Shown here piece after piece: positions 1 through 6,515 of a stretch of DNA of 64,000 bases. This DNA comes from JAJAZB01 sp964244295 (GTDB lineage Bacteria; Bacteroidota; Bacteroidia; Cytophagales; Spirosomataceae), in NCBI GenBank assembly GCA_964244295.1, contig CAXTIG010000019.1, positions 44,410-108,409 on the forward strand, read 5' to 3'. Position numbers and translations under genes: made by a program. How positions within the stretch are numbered: position 1 is the stretch's first letter; every line of letters starts with the position of its first letter. The notes beneath the pieces were generated by a model. The model was given only the letters and a program-made list of their open reading frames with translations. It made no database searches and was not told the DNA's origin.

Positions 1-1
1 T

Positions 2-400
2 GATATTGCTGAAGAATACCTTACTCAGTTCAATGAACCCAAGCACATTTTTGAAATTACAGAGTACATCAAGAAATATCGGGACACCCACGAAAAAAAC
101 GTATACGCTAATCTACGTCTTGAGACGACAAATCGTTTCGTATTTTACGAAGGGCCGTTTGTTGGACTACAAGCAAGAGTAAATCAATACGCTGACATTC
201 AATTCCGAGCTATTGTTGGTGGATGGTTTATTAAGCGGGTAATGCTTCGATACAATGGATGCCTTTTTGAAAAATTAATCATCGATTTAGCATCAAAACA
301 TGACGTATTTCCCGTTCAGGTACGAAGCGTTTTAATCAATAAAATAGAAAATCAGGAAGCCCGCATCGATCCACTTAGTGGAAAAATATATTTTTCCTAA
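2..400 (+). CDS. C-terminal part of a winged-helix-like protein (5' end outside window)
   Basis: An open frame enters the window at its left edge and stops at TAA 398-400, giving the last 132 residues. Two short blocks look like a winged-helix unit: PKHIFEITEYI followed by EKNVYANLRLE and then RFVFYEGPFVGL, which has the helix, helix, beta-wing order seen in HARE-HTH-like domains. The second half is not recognised. The stretch is clearly AT-rich compared with everything downstream of about 500, so it may be the edge of an acquired segment. The DNA-binding assignment is inference from motif shape only. Confidence 0.5.
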   Translation, partial: DIAEEYLTQFNEPKHIFEITEYIKKYRDTHEKNVYANLRLETTNRFVFYEGPFVGLQARVNQYADIQFRAIVGGWFIKRVMLRYNGCLFEKLIIDLASKHDVFPVQVRSVLINKIENQEARIDPLSGKIYFS

Positions 401-495
401 GGCGTGATACTTTCCTGTCCGCACGTAATTCATTTTGCCAATCCACGTTATTCCTCCAAAGTTCCAGCAAACTACGGATTTTAAGATTTACACGA

Positions 496-1101
496 ATGAA
501 AGAAAATATCACTTTTTTATATCTATTTCTTCTGGGGGTTATCCTGTTAGTCGGTTGCATCCCTTCCTCCGAAAACTCCGACGACTACACCCCCAAGCCC
601 AAGGGCTACAACCGCATCGACCTGCCGCCGGTGGCTTACCAGCCGCTCGCCGAAAAGCACCCGTATTTTTTCGAGTATTCCAAAAATGCAGTCGTCCGCC
701 CCGACACGTTCCGGGGGGCGCTGCCGCACTGGATTTTTATTAAGTACCCGCAGTTTCACGCCAACGTGCAGCTTACCTATCACCCCGTGCTGGGCGACCG
801 CGAAAAGCTGAGCCACCTCATCGCCGATGCCTACAAACTCTCGTTCGGGCACCAGAAAAAAGCGTACTCCATCCGCGACGGCGTGGTGAAACTCAGGGGC
901 GGGAAGCGGGCGTCGGTCATCGAACTCACCGGCGAGGTACCCAGCCAGGTACAGTTTTACGTGACCGACAGCACCCGACACTACCTGCGCGGGGCGCTGT
1001 ATTTCCAGACCGCCACCGCCAATGATTCGCTCGCGCCGGTCATCGACTACGTGAAAAAAGACATTCTCCACTTGCTCAACACGCTCGAATGGCGGAATTG
1101 A
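496..1101 (+). CDS. gldD: Gliding motility lipoprotein GldD
   Basis: This 201-residue lipoprotein has a hydrophobic signal followed by the lipobox LLVGC, then the GldD hallmark YTPKPKGYNRIDLP right after the lipidated cysteine. GldD is an essential accessory lipoprotein of the Bacteroidota gliding/T9SS machinery and is expected to be anchored in the cell envelope facing the periplasm. Length matches the family (about 190-200). The usual partner gldE is not visible upstream; instead an unrelated AT-rich reading frame ends about 95 bp before. Its 3' end overlaps the acetyltransferase gene by 13 bp, suggesting co-translation. Confidence 0.93.
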   Translation: MKENITFLYLFLLGVILLVGCIPSSENSDDYTPKPKGYNRIDLPPVAYQPLAEKHPYFFEYSKNAVVRPDTFRGALPHWIFIKYPQFHANVQLTYHPVLGDREKLSHLIADAYKLSFGHQKKAYSIRDGVVKLRGGKRASVIELTGEVPSQVQFYVTDSTRHYLRGALYFQTATANDSLAPVIDYVKKDILHLLNTLEWRN

Positions 1102-1643
1102 ATTATGGACCCGCCCAGGGTGACGCCGCGCTGGCGCAAATCCTGGCCCTGCAAGCCGAAAACCTGCGCGGCACCCTGACCCCCGAACACCAGGCGGCGC
1201 AGGGATTTCTCACCTTCCATTACGACCTGCCCCTGCTGGGGCGCATGAATGACGCCCTACCCCACGTGGTGGCCGCAACCGACGCGCAACTGGCGGGTTA
1301 CGCCCTTTCGACCACGCCCAAAATCTGCCGCGAAAACCCGCTCCTCTGTCCACTCGTGGAACGGCTCGACGGCCTGCTTTTCGGAGGAAAATCCTTCGCC
1401 GAACGCCGGTTTTACGTGATGGGGCAAATCTGCGTGGCCGAGGGCTTTCGCGGGCAGGGCGTGTTCGACGGGCTTTACCAAACCCACCGGGCGCTGTACG
1501 ACACGCAGTTCGACTGCCTCGTTACCGAAATTTCCCTGCAAAACACCCGCTCCCTGGCCGCGCACCGGCGGGTGGGGTTCGAGGTGATCGACGAAGTGCA
1601 GGATGCCGCCGACCGCTGGGCGGTGGTGGTGTGGAACTGGTAG
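1089..1643 (+). CDS. GNAT family N-acetyltransferase
   Basis: This 184-residue protein carries the GNAT acetyl-CoA core: VMGQICVAEGFRGQGVFDGLYQ contains the V-x-x-x-x-R-G-x-G acetyl-CoA loop (about residues 118-130), and NTRSLAAHRRVGFEVI is the usual C-terminal N..A...Y/H..GF element. The acceptor substrate cannot be deduced. It overlaps gldD by 13 bp and is probably in its transcript. The TAG stop lies at the first bases of an inverted repeat (1643-1694). Confidence 0.85.
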   Translation: MAELNYGPAQGDAALAQILALQAENLRGTLTPEHQAAQGFLTFHYDLPLLGRMNDALPHVVAATDAQLAGYALSTTPKICRENPLLCPLVERLDGLLFGGKSFAERRFYVMGQICVAEGFRGQGVFDGLYQTHRALYDTQFDCLVTEISLQNTRSLAAHRRVGFEVIDEVQDAADRWAVVVWNW

Positions 1644-1694
1644 TAGTTTACGATTTGTGGTTGAACCAATTACAAACCACAAACCGTAAACTAC
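1643..1694. repeat. Inverted repeat after the GNAT gene
   Basis: The left arm GTAGTTTACGATTTGTGGTT pairs with AACCACAAACCGTAAACTAC across a 12-bp loop with one mismatch. It fills the short gap before the double-ABC gene. A partial third copy of the arm (ACAAACTGTAAACTG) follows at once. Confidence 0.75.
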
Positions 1695-1710
1695 AAACTG
1701 TAAACTGACG

Positions 1711-3165
1711 ATGCTCCTCTCCCTCCAAAACGCCACCGTCCGCCGCTCCGACGCGGTGGTATTACACAACTTGACTTTTACGCTCGAACCTAGTCAGCAC
1801 TGGGCAATTCTGGGCGAAAACGGGTCGGGGAAATCCACGTTTCTGGAGACACTGGCGGGAAAGTTACCCATCGTGGGCGGCGTTTTCGAGCATCCGGTGG
1901 GGCCGCTGCGTGAGGCGGTGGAGTTGCTGCCCAAAGATTTTAGCTTCGACCGCATCGTGGCCTCGGCGGCGCAGTTTTACCAGCAACGCTTCAACGCCCA
2001 CGCCGCCGAAACTGCCCCGACCGTGCGCGAGGTCTTGCAGGGGCAACTCAGGCCCGTGGGCACGGTGGACGCGGCTTCGGTGACGATTCCCCCACCCCGC
2101 TACGACGAAGCCTGGCTAGCCGAGGTGGCCGACCTCGTGCGAATTTCGCCCCTCCTCGACCGGCCTCTGACTTCCCTTTCCAACGGCGAAACCCGGCGGA
2201 CGCTCCTGGCCCGTTCACTGCTGAAACGGCCCAAAATTCTGCTGCTCGACAATCCCTTCGCGGGCCTCGACGCGGCCAGTCGCCAGCGCCTGCACGACAC
2301 ACTTAACCGCATTTCCCGCGAGGTGACGATAGTACTTGTGACCACGCCGGATGAAATTCCGATTTGTGTGACGAACGTTTTTACTCTTCACGCGGGAAGT
2401 AGCGTAGCTTCCGACGTAGCGCCCACAACCAAATCGCGCGCGATTTTCCCCGAACCCATCGCCGACTTCCGCCACGCCCTGCGAATGCGCGACGTGTCGG
2501 TGCGCTACGGCGAGGTGGCGGTGTTGAAAAAAATAAACTGGGAGGTGGCGCGGGGCGAAAAATGGGCCGTGCTCGGCCCTAACGGTTCGGGCAAAAGCAC
2601 GCTGCTCAGCCTCCTCACCGCCGACAACCCCCAGGGCTACGCCAACGACTACGAGTTGTTCGACCGCAAGCGCGGCAGCGGCGAAAGCATCTGGGACATC
2701 AAATCCCGAATCGGCTTCGTTTCGCCCGAACTGCACCTGTATTTTCCCCGTGAAACGCCCGTTTGGAAGGTCGTCGCTTCGGGGCTGTTCGACACCGCCG
2801 GGTTGTTTCGTCGCCTCAGCGAAGAGCAGGCCGGGCGGGTGGAAGCGATGCTGGATTTTTTGGAAATCAAGTACCTACGCGAGAAGCGACTGGGCCAGCT
2901 TTCTTCCGGTCAGCAACGCTGGGCCTTACTGGCGCGGGCGCTCGTGAAAAATCCGCCGTTGCTGATCCTCGACGAACCCGGCCAGGGCCTCGACCCCGCG
3001 CACGTCGCCCAATTCCGGGATTTAGTGGACGACCTCTGCCGGGATTCGGGTCGAACCTTGCTCTACGTTTCGCACTACCCCGTCGAAATCCCGCGTTGCG
3101 TGACGCAGGTGCTGCGCCTGGAAGCGGGCGTCGGGCGAATCGAAGCCTTCGGTGCCGGGGCATAG
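1711..3165 (+). CDS. ModF-like protein with two ABC ATPase domains
   Basis: This 484-residue soluble protein consists of two ABC ATPase domains and no membrane segments, the architecture of ModF/PhrA-type ATPases. Domain 1: Walker A GENGSGKS (from residue 35), signature LSNGE, Walker B ILLLDN (D180). Domain 2: Walker A GPNGSGKS (from residue 289), signature LSSGQ, Walker B LLILDE (D421, E422). In domain 1 the catalytic glutamate is Asn181, so only the second site looks hydrolytically complete. Length is close to E. coli ModF (490). No modABC genes are nearby, so a molybdate role is not supported by context. Its stop is 3 bp from the convergent small membrane gene. Confidence 0.85.
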   Translation: MLLSLQNATVRRSDAVVLHNLTFTLEPSQHWAILGENGSGKSTFLETLAGKLPIVGGVFEHPVGPLREAVELLPKDFSFDRIVASAAQFYQQRFNAHAAETAPTVREVLQGQLRPVGTVDAASVTIPPPRYDEAWLAEVADLVRISPLLDRPLTSLSNGETRRTLLARSLLKRPKILLLDNPFAGLDAASRQRLHDTLNRISREVTIVLVTTPDEIPICVTNVFTLHAGSSVASDVAPTTKSRAIFPEPIADFRHALRMRDVSVRYGEVAVLKKINWEVARGEKWAVLGPNGSGKSTLLSLLTADNPQGYANDYELFDRKRGSGESIWDIKSRIGFVSPELHLYFPRETPVWKVVASGLFDTAGLFRRLSEEQAGRVEAMLDFLEIKYLREKRLGQLSSGQQRWALLARALVKNPPLLILDEPGQGLDPAHVAQFRDLVDDLCRDSGRTLLYVSHYPVEIPRCVTQVLRLEAGVGRIEAFGAGA

Positions 3166-3168
3166 GCG

Positions 3169-3375
3169 CTATTTTTTCAGCCAGTTTTTCAGGTACTTCT
3201 CCGTCAACGGCATCACGATAAACTGAATCAGCCCCACCATGATCAGCGTGAGCGGAACGGTGCGCAGGGCCAGGGGCATTTTGTTGAGCCAGGGATTGAG
3301 CGCCCACAGGATGCCGGTGATGACGAGGTAGTCAGTGACCCAGGCGACGAGTGCCTTTCTTAGTTTCTCTTTCAT
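3169..3375 (-). CDS. Small two-helix membrane protein
   Basis: The chosen ATG at 3375 gives 68 residues beginning MKEKLRKALVAW; a GTG at 3402 would add nine residues. Two hydrophobic stretches (YLVITGILWALN and VPLTLIMVGLIQFIVM) suggest two membrane helices with a lysine-rich C-terminus. Not recognised as a named family. It faces the ABC gene tail to tail and is divergent from the MarR gene, so it could share the MarR-operator region. Confidence 0.6.
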   Translation of the reverse strand: MKEKLRKALVAWVTDYLVITGILWALNPWLNKMPLALRTVPLTLIMVGLIQFIVMPLTEKYLKNWLKK

Positions 3376-3435
3376 GGGGGTGTGCGTGCGAATGAACTTC
3401 ACCCGGTATCCTTAAAAATAGTTGACCAGTAAAAT

Positions 3436-3460
3436 TTGTAGCTACAACAGTTGTTTCTAC
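3436..3460. promoter_or_regulatory. Candidate MarR operator upstream of the marR gene
   Basis: A perfect 12-bp palindrome TTGTAGCTACAA (3436-3447) is followed by TTGTTTCTAC (3451-3460). The same two modules recur, in mirrored form, just upstream of the next gene (3954-3981). Dyads of TTGTA-NN-TACAA type are typical MarR-family operators. The position 27 bp before the regulator start suggests autoregulation. Confidence 0.6.
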
Positions 3461-3486
3461 ATTTGTCAAAAATCGTCGTGATTTTT

Positions 3487-3936
3487 ATGGAATTGGAAGA
3501 AGCCATTCGTCAGCGAACCTTTGAAAATGAGCACCAAAAGGCCATTCTCAACGTGCTGTACACGAGCGGCTGGTTGAACCGCCAGAGCACCCAGTTTTTA
3601 AAGCCCTTCGGGCTGACGCCCCCTCAGTTCAACGTGTTGCGGATTTTGCGCGGGCAACACCCCAACGCCCTCCAGCTGTGCAGCGTGACGGAGCGGATGC
3701 TCGACCAAGCCTCGAACGTGACCCGGTTGATTGAAAAATTGCTGCAAAAATCGCTGGTGACGCGGGAGCTAAACCCGGAAAATCGCCGCCAGGTGCGCCT
3801 CCAGATTACCGCGCAGGGCCTGGAGTTACTGAGCCGGGTGGACAAAAAAAGGACCATGCTACTAGCCCAGGCCCAAAAAATTTCGGAGGCAGAAGCCCGC
3901 GAACTCAGCCGCATTCTAACCAAACTCAGAAGCTAA
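3487..3936 (+). CDS. MarR family transcriptional regulator
   Basis: From the ATG at 3487 (MELEEAIRQR) the protein has 149 residues, the usual MarR length; an upstream ATG at 3451 would begin inside the operator and is less likely. The winged helix is visible as GLTPPQFNVLRIL, then TERMLDQASNVTRLIEKLLQKSLV as the recognition helix, then NRRQVRLQITAQGLELL as the wing. It probably represses itself and the DUF6069-like membrane gene downstream, because similar dyads precede both. The ligand is unknown. Confidence 0.88.
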   Translation: MELEEAIRQRTFENEHQKAILNVLYTSGWLNRQSTQFLKPFGLTPPQFNVLRILRGQHPNALQLCSVTERMLDQASNVTRLIEKLLQKSLVTRELNPENRRQVRLQITAQGLELLSRVDKKRTMLLAQAQKISEAEARELSRILTKLRS

Positions 3937-3953
3937 CTTTTTTTACCCAAACT

Positions 3954-3981
3954 ATTGTAGATACAATTGAAGTAGAAACAA
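3954..3981. promoter_or_regulatory. Second MarR-type operator, upstream of the DUF6069-like gene
   Basis: ATTGTAGATACAAT (3954-3967) is a 14-bp dyad matching the palindrome before marR, followed by GTAGAAACAA (3972-3981), the exact reverse complement of TTGTTTCTAC at 3451-3460. This two-module arrangement flanks the regulator gene on both sides. Confidence 0.6.
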
Positions 3982-3996
3982 ATAAACTCCTTTTTT

Positions 3997-4416
3997 ATGA
4001 AAACTAGCTCGTATTCTTCCATTGCCCTCGCCGGGCTGAAAGCCATTGCGGTGGCGGTCGTCGTCAACGTGGTTCTGTTTTTCGCCTTTTCTGCCGCCGG
4101 AATGATTCCCAAAAGCATCGTCATTCCCAACGCAGGCGGGCCGCTGACCGCCACTCCGGTGGCAATTTCATCGACAATTCCTCTGGTGATTGCCACGCTG
4201 CTTTTCATGGGGCTGGTTCGGTTTACCCGTCGCCCGGCGCTGATTTTTACGATTCTGGCGGGAGTTGTGGCCCTAGCCTCCCTGGCCTCGCCGTTTTCCA
4301 TTCCCGGTGTGCCGCTTGGTATGGTCGTCGCTCTCAACGTGATGCACTTGGTGGCAGCGGGTTCAATTACCTGGTTTTTGACCAAATCGGTGGCTCAACC
4401 CACGCTGGTTGCGTAG
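3997..4416 (+). CDS. DUF6069-like four-helix membrane protein
   Basis: This 139-residue protein has four predicted membrane helices (about residues 10-35, 48-70, 80-100, 108-133) separated by short loops; the first loop has MIPKSIVIPNAGGPLT, resembling DUF6069 proteins of Bacteroidota. Its biochemical role is unknown. It starts 60 bp after marR and has a matching operator, so it is the likely MarR target, for example a stress- or drug-induced envelope protein (inference). Confidence 0.65.
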   Translation: MKTSSYSSIALAGLKAIAVAVVVNVVLFFAFSAAGMIPKSIVIPNAGGPLTATPVAISSTIPLVIATLLFMGLVRFTRRPALIFTILAGVVALASLASPFSIPGVPLGMVVALNVMHLVAAGSITWFLTKSVAQPTLVA

Positions 4417-4546
4417 GAAAAGGTTGGAATCGGGCGGGTGCGTAGCCGGTTGAAATCGCTCCTCCTTGCCAACGGCTTCCGAGAAAAGTAAGCGAATGCG
4501 GGCGGTATTTTTGAACTCCGTTTCCAGCGGAGAAGTTACCAGCGCG

Positions 4547-4554
4547 TACCTTTG
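4547..4554 (+). promoter_or_regulatory. Candidate -7 promoter element (TACCTTTG)
   Basis: The octamer matches the Bacteroidota -7 consensus TAnnTTTG and lies 28 bp before the start codon of the 99-residue gene. I see no well-spaced TTTG at -33, so support is partial. Confidence 0.35.
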
Positions 4555-4581
4555 TTTCCCGAAAAACCCGATTGATTTGAC

Positions 4582-4881
4582 ATGGAAGTTCTCTGCGTAA
4601 ACGGCAAATTCCCGGCCCCCGTCCTGGCCTTCTACGCCCAGTTTGGCGTTCAGATTCCGAAAGAAGACACGATTTACACCGTCCGGCAGGTAAAGCGCCA
4701 CACCACCGGCGAGACCGGCGTGTTGCTGGCCGAAATTCAAAACCCCGACGTGCCCGTGCGGCACCCCGTGCTGGGCGAAACCTGGTTTGAACCGACCTTC
4801 AACCTTACCCGTTTCCGGAATTTGTTGGGCGAGCCGGTTCGGGAGGAAGAGGAGGAGTTGAAGATGGTTAAAGAGGTTTGA
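4582..4881 (+). CDS. Hypothetical protein, 99 residues
   Basis: A small soluble protein starting MEVLCVNGKFPAPVLAFYAQ and ending in an acidic tail (EEEEELKMVKEV). No domain is recognised and no membrane segment or signal is present. A TACCTTTG promoter element 28 bp upstream and codon use like its neighbours support it as a real gene. The long hairpin at 4924-5048 follows its stop and may act as its terminator. Confidence 0.6.
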   Translation: MEVLCVNGKFPAPVLAFYAQFGVQIPKEDTIYTVRQVKRHTTGETGVLLAEIQNPDVPVRHPVLGETWFEPTFNLTRFRNLLGEPVREEEEELKMVKEV

Positions 4882-4923
4882 TGCTTGGGAACACCAACTC
4901 GGTTAGGATCTTGGTTATTCTAA

Positions 4924-5048
4924 CAAAAAGAAGATTGTCATCCCGACGCAGGTGGGATCTCGCCGAAATACCGAACACTTGGCTATCATCAAGGAATCAG
5001 AAGGGCCAACGAGATCCCACCTGCGTCGGGATGACAATCTCCTTTTTG
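4924..5048. repeat. 125-bp inverted repeat, GTCATCC class
   Basis: 39-bp arms (4924-4962 and 5010-5048) pair with a single mismatch around a 47-bp loop; the arms contain GTCATCCCGACGCAGG and GGATCTCG. The outer ends are CAAAAAG and CTTTTTG, so the hairpin ends in a T run on either strand and could terminate the convergent genes on both sides. The GATCTCG part recurs in the element at 54552-54689. Confidence 0.9.
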
Positions 5049-5094
5049 CAAATTCTAAACGGGTTCGCCTTTCAAACCGTCCAACTTTTCAAAC

Positions 5095-5448
5095 CTATTC
5101 CGCCACGCTCGTCGTCCGCTTTTCGGCGTACTCATCACCCAGACGGGTGAGGGTTTCGGCTAGTTCCTGGACACGTTGAGCGGTGAAATTTTCCGCTTTC
5201 GGAACGGCGTCGGAGGTTAGTTTTCCAAGATTTTGCAGGGCCTGCCCGATGCTGGCGGGGTCGCCTTCGGCCAGTACGTCCTTGAAGGCTTCAAGTTGGT
5301 CGGCGATTTCGGGAAAGCCTTTTTCCTGAAGGGTGTTAATCAACCCGTCGAGCAATTCGGGCGCTTCGTCGCGAAACGCTTCGGGATTATGATTCAGCGC
5401 CTCGGTAACCCGGGCCACTTGGTTGGTGTACGCGGCTTGGTCGGCCAT
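5095..5448 (-). CDS. Helical protein of unknown function, tandem paralogue A
   Basis: A 117-residue, apparently all-helical acidic protein with no signal or membrane segment. Its central block (GFPEIADQLEAF then QALQNLGKLTSDA) aligns with GLDEVADELEQL then QSLQNLIGHLDTA in the neighbouring upstream gene, so the two are diverged tandem duplicates transcribed together. The family is not recognised. Confidence 0.65.
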   Translation of the reverse strand: MADQAAYTNQVARVTEALNHNPEAFRDEAPELLDGLINTLQEKGFPEIADQLEAFKDVLAEGDPASIGQALQNLGKLTSDAVPKAENFTAQRVQELAETLTRLGDEYAEKRTTSVAE

Positions 5449-5510
5449 GATGTGTGGTTTTTTAGTTGATGAAGAAAAAAGAGTCGATAGAAAAAGGCAT
5501 TTGCTAACGA

Positions 5511-5864
5511 CTATCGACTGACGCCGTCGGCCCGTTGTTCCAGTTGCTGAAGGGCGCGGGCCAGTTCGCCGAGGTGGATGGCCACCGAGCCTTGCGCGGT
5601 TTCGGCGGCGGTATCCAGATGGCCAATCAGGTTTTGCAGGCTCTGACTTACCGCCGGACCATCGTTGGCGTTGACGAATCCCTGGAGTTGCTCCAGTTCG
5701 TCGGCCACCTCGTCGAGGCCCTGGCCTTGCAGAAAATCAATCCACTGGGAGAACAAGCCGGGAGCGGCTTCGGTGAGGGTTTCGATGTCCTGCCCCAGAA
5801 AATCGGTGGTTTGGGTCAGGCGTTTTACCTGTTCAATTTGGGCGTGTTCGAGTTGGGTTGCCAT
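5511..5864 (-). CDS. Helical protein of unknown function, tandem paralogue B
   Basis: From the ATG at 5864 (MATQLEHAQIEQ) the product has 117 residues, exactly the length of the paralogue downstream, which supports this start over the upstream ATG at 5900. It is predicted helical and acidic. The conserved pattern between the pair is G-x-x-E-x-A-D-x-L-E and Q-x-L-Q-N-L. The 62-bp gap between the genes and the shared orientation suggest one transcript. Confidence 0.65.
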   Translation of the reverse strand: MATQLEHAQIEQVKRLTQTTDFLGQDIETLTEAAPGLFSQWIDFLQGQGLDEVADELEQLQGFVNANDGPAVSQSLQNLIGHLDTAAETAQGSVAIHLGELARALQQLEQRADGVSR

Positions 5865-5971
5865 GCGGTGCGTTTGAAAAATGAAGTGTACGTTAAGCAT
5901 TCTTAAAAAACGGTACCAGCCCGGTCGTCCAAACCGGCAGGACGTTTATCTTTCGGGAAAAACTTCATCCC

Positions 5972-6412
5972 ATGCGCTTGCTTCCGCTCCTGCTCACGAG
6001 CCTGTTCCTGACCGCCGGGAGCGCCTCCGCCCAACAACGCCTGCTCTACACCAGCGCCGACCTGCCCGGCACGCTGCCCGCCAAACCCGTCAAGTCCATT
6101 CGGGGCGGGGCGCTGACCCGTTACTTCACGGTTCGTTACCAGGACGGCACCGAGGAGCGCGTTCCCAAAACGTCCGTCTGGGGTTACGTGGATAAGAAAA
6201 ACCGCACCTTCCAGCGGATGAAGCACAATTTTATGGAAGTGGCTAAAATCGGTGAGGTGGTCGAGTATGTTTCCCATGAATTGCGATTCGTTGGACACCC
6301 GCTTCACACGATCCCAGTCGTAAATCATTACTTCAGTAAAACCCTCGACAGCCCCGTGTACGCCAGCCGAAAAAAAGCCCTGCGGATGCCAGCCGAAGTT
6401 GAAAATCCTTGA
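5972..6412 (+). CDS. Secreted hypothetical protein
   Basis: 146 residues with a clear Sec signal peptide (MRLLPLLLTSLFLTAGSASA, cleavage near residue 20). The mature part is small and basic, with YFTVRYQDGTEERVPKTSVWGYVD suggesting a beta-rich fold. No family is recognised. It is divergent from the helical pair and is followed by a terminator hairpin at 6441-6480. Confidence 0.6.
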   Translation: MRLLPLLLTSLFLTAGSASAQQRLLYTSADLPGTLPAKPVKSIRGGALTRYFTVRYQDGTEERVPKTSVWGYVDKKNRTFQRMKHNFMEVAKIGEVVEYVSHELRFVGHPLHTIPVVNHYFSKTLDSPVYASRKKALRMPAEVENP

Positions 6413-6440
6413 TTCTCAAACCAATCCATTTAAACTCCCC

Positions 6441-6480
6441 GCCCGATTGTTTGACTCAGAACCAATCGGGCTTTATTTTT
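6441..6480 (+). terminator. Rho-independent terminator
   Basis: GCCCGATTG pairs with CAATCGGGC (9-bp stem, 13-base loop) and is followed by TTTATTTTT. It ends the secreted-protein transcript and overlaps the promoter proposed for the next gene. Confidence 0.85.
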
Positions 6481-6481
6481 G
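6450..6481 (+). promoter_or_regulatory. Promoter of the acyl-CoA dehydrogenase gene, inside the terminator
   Basis: TTTG at 6450-6453, a 20-bp spacer and TATTTTTG at 6474-6481 match the Bacteroidota promoter pattern TTTG-N19/20-TAnnTTTG. The start codon lies 34 bp downstream. The -33 box is in the terminator loop and the -7 box is its T run. Confidence 0.55.
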
Positions 6482-6515
6482 GTAAAACAGCACCCTGCTA
6501 AACCTCCGAACTTGC

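Noticed and set aside
2395..2412. GGAAGTAGCGTAGCTTCC in the linker of the double ABC protein as another coding palindrome
   Set aside because: The stem is only 5 bp plus partial symmetry; too weak to claim without genome-wide copies.
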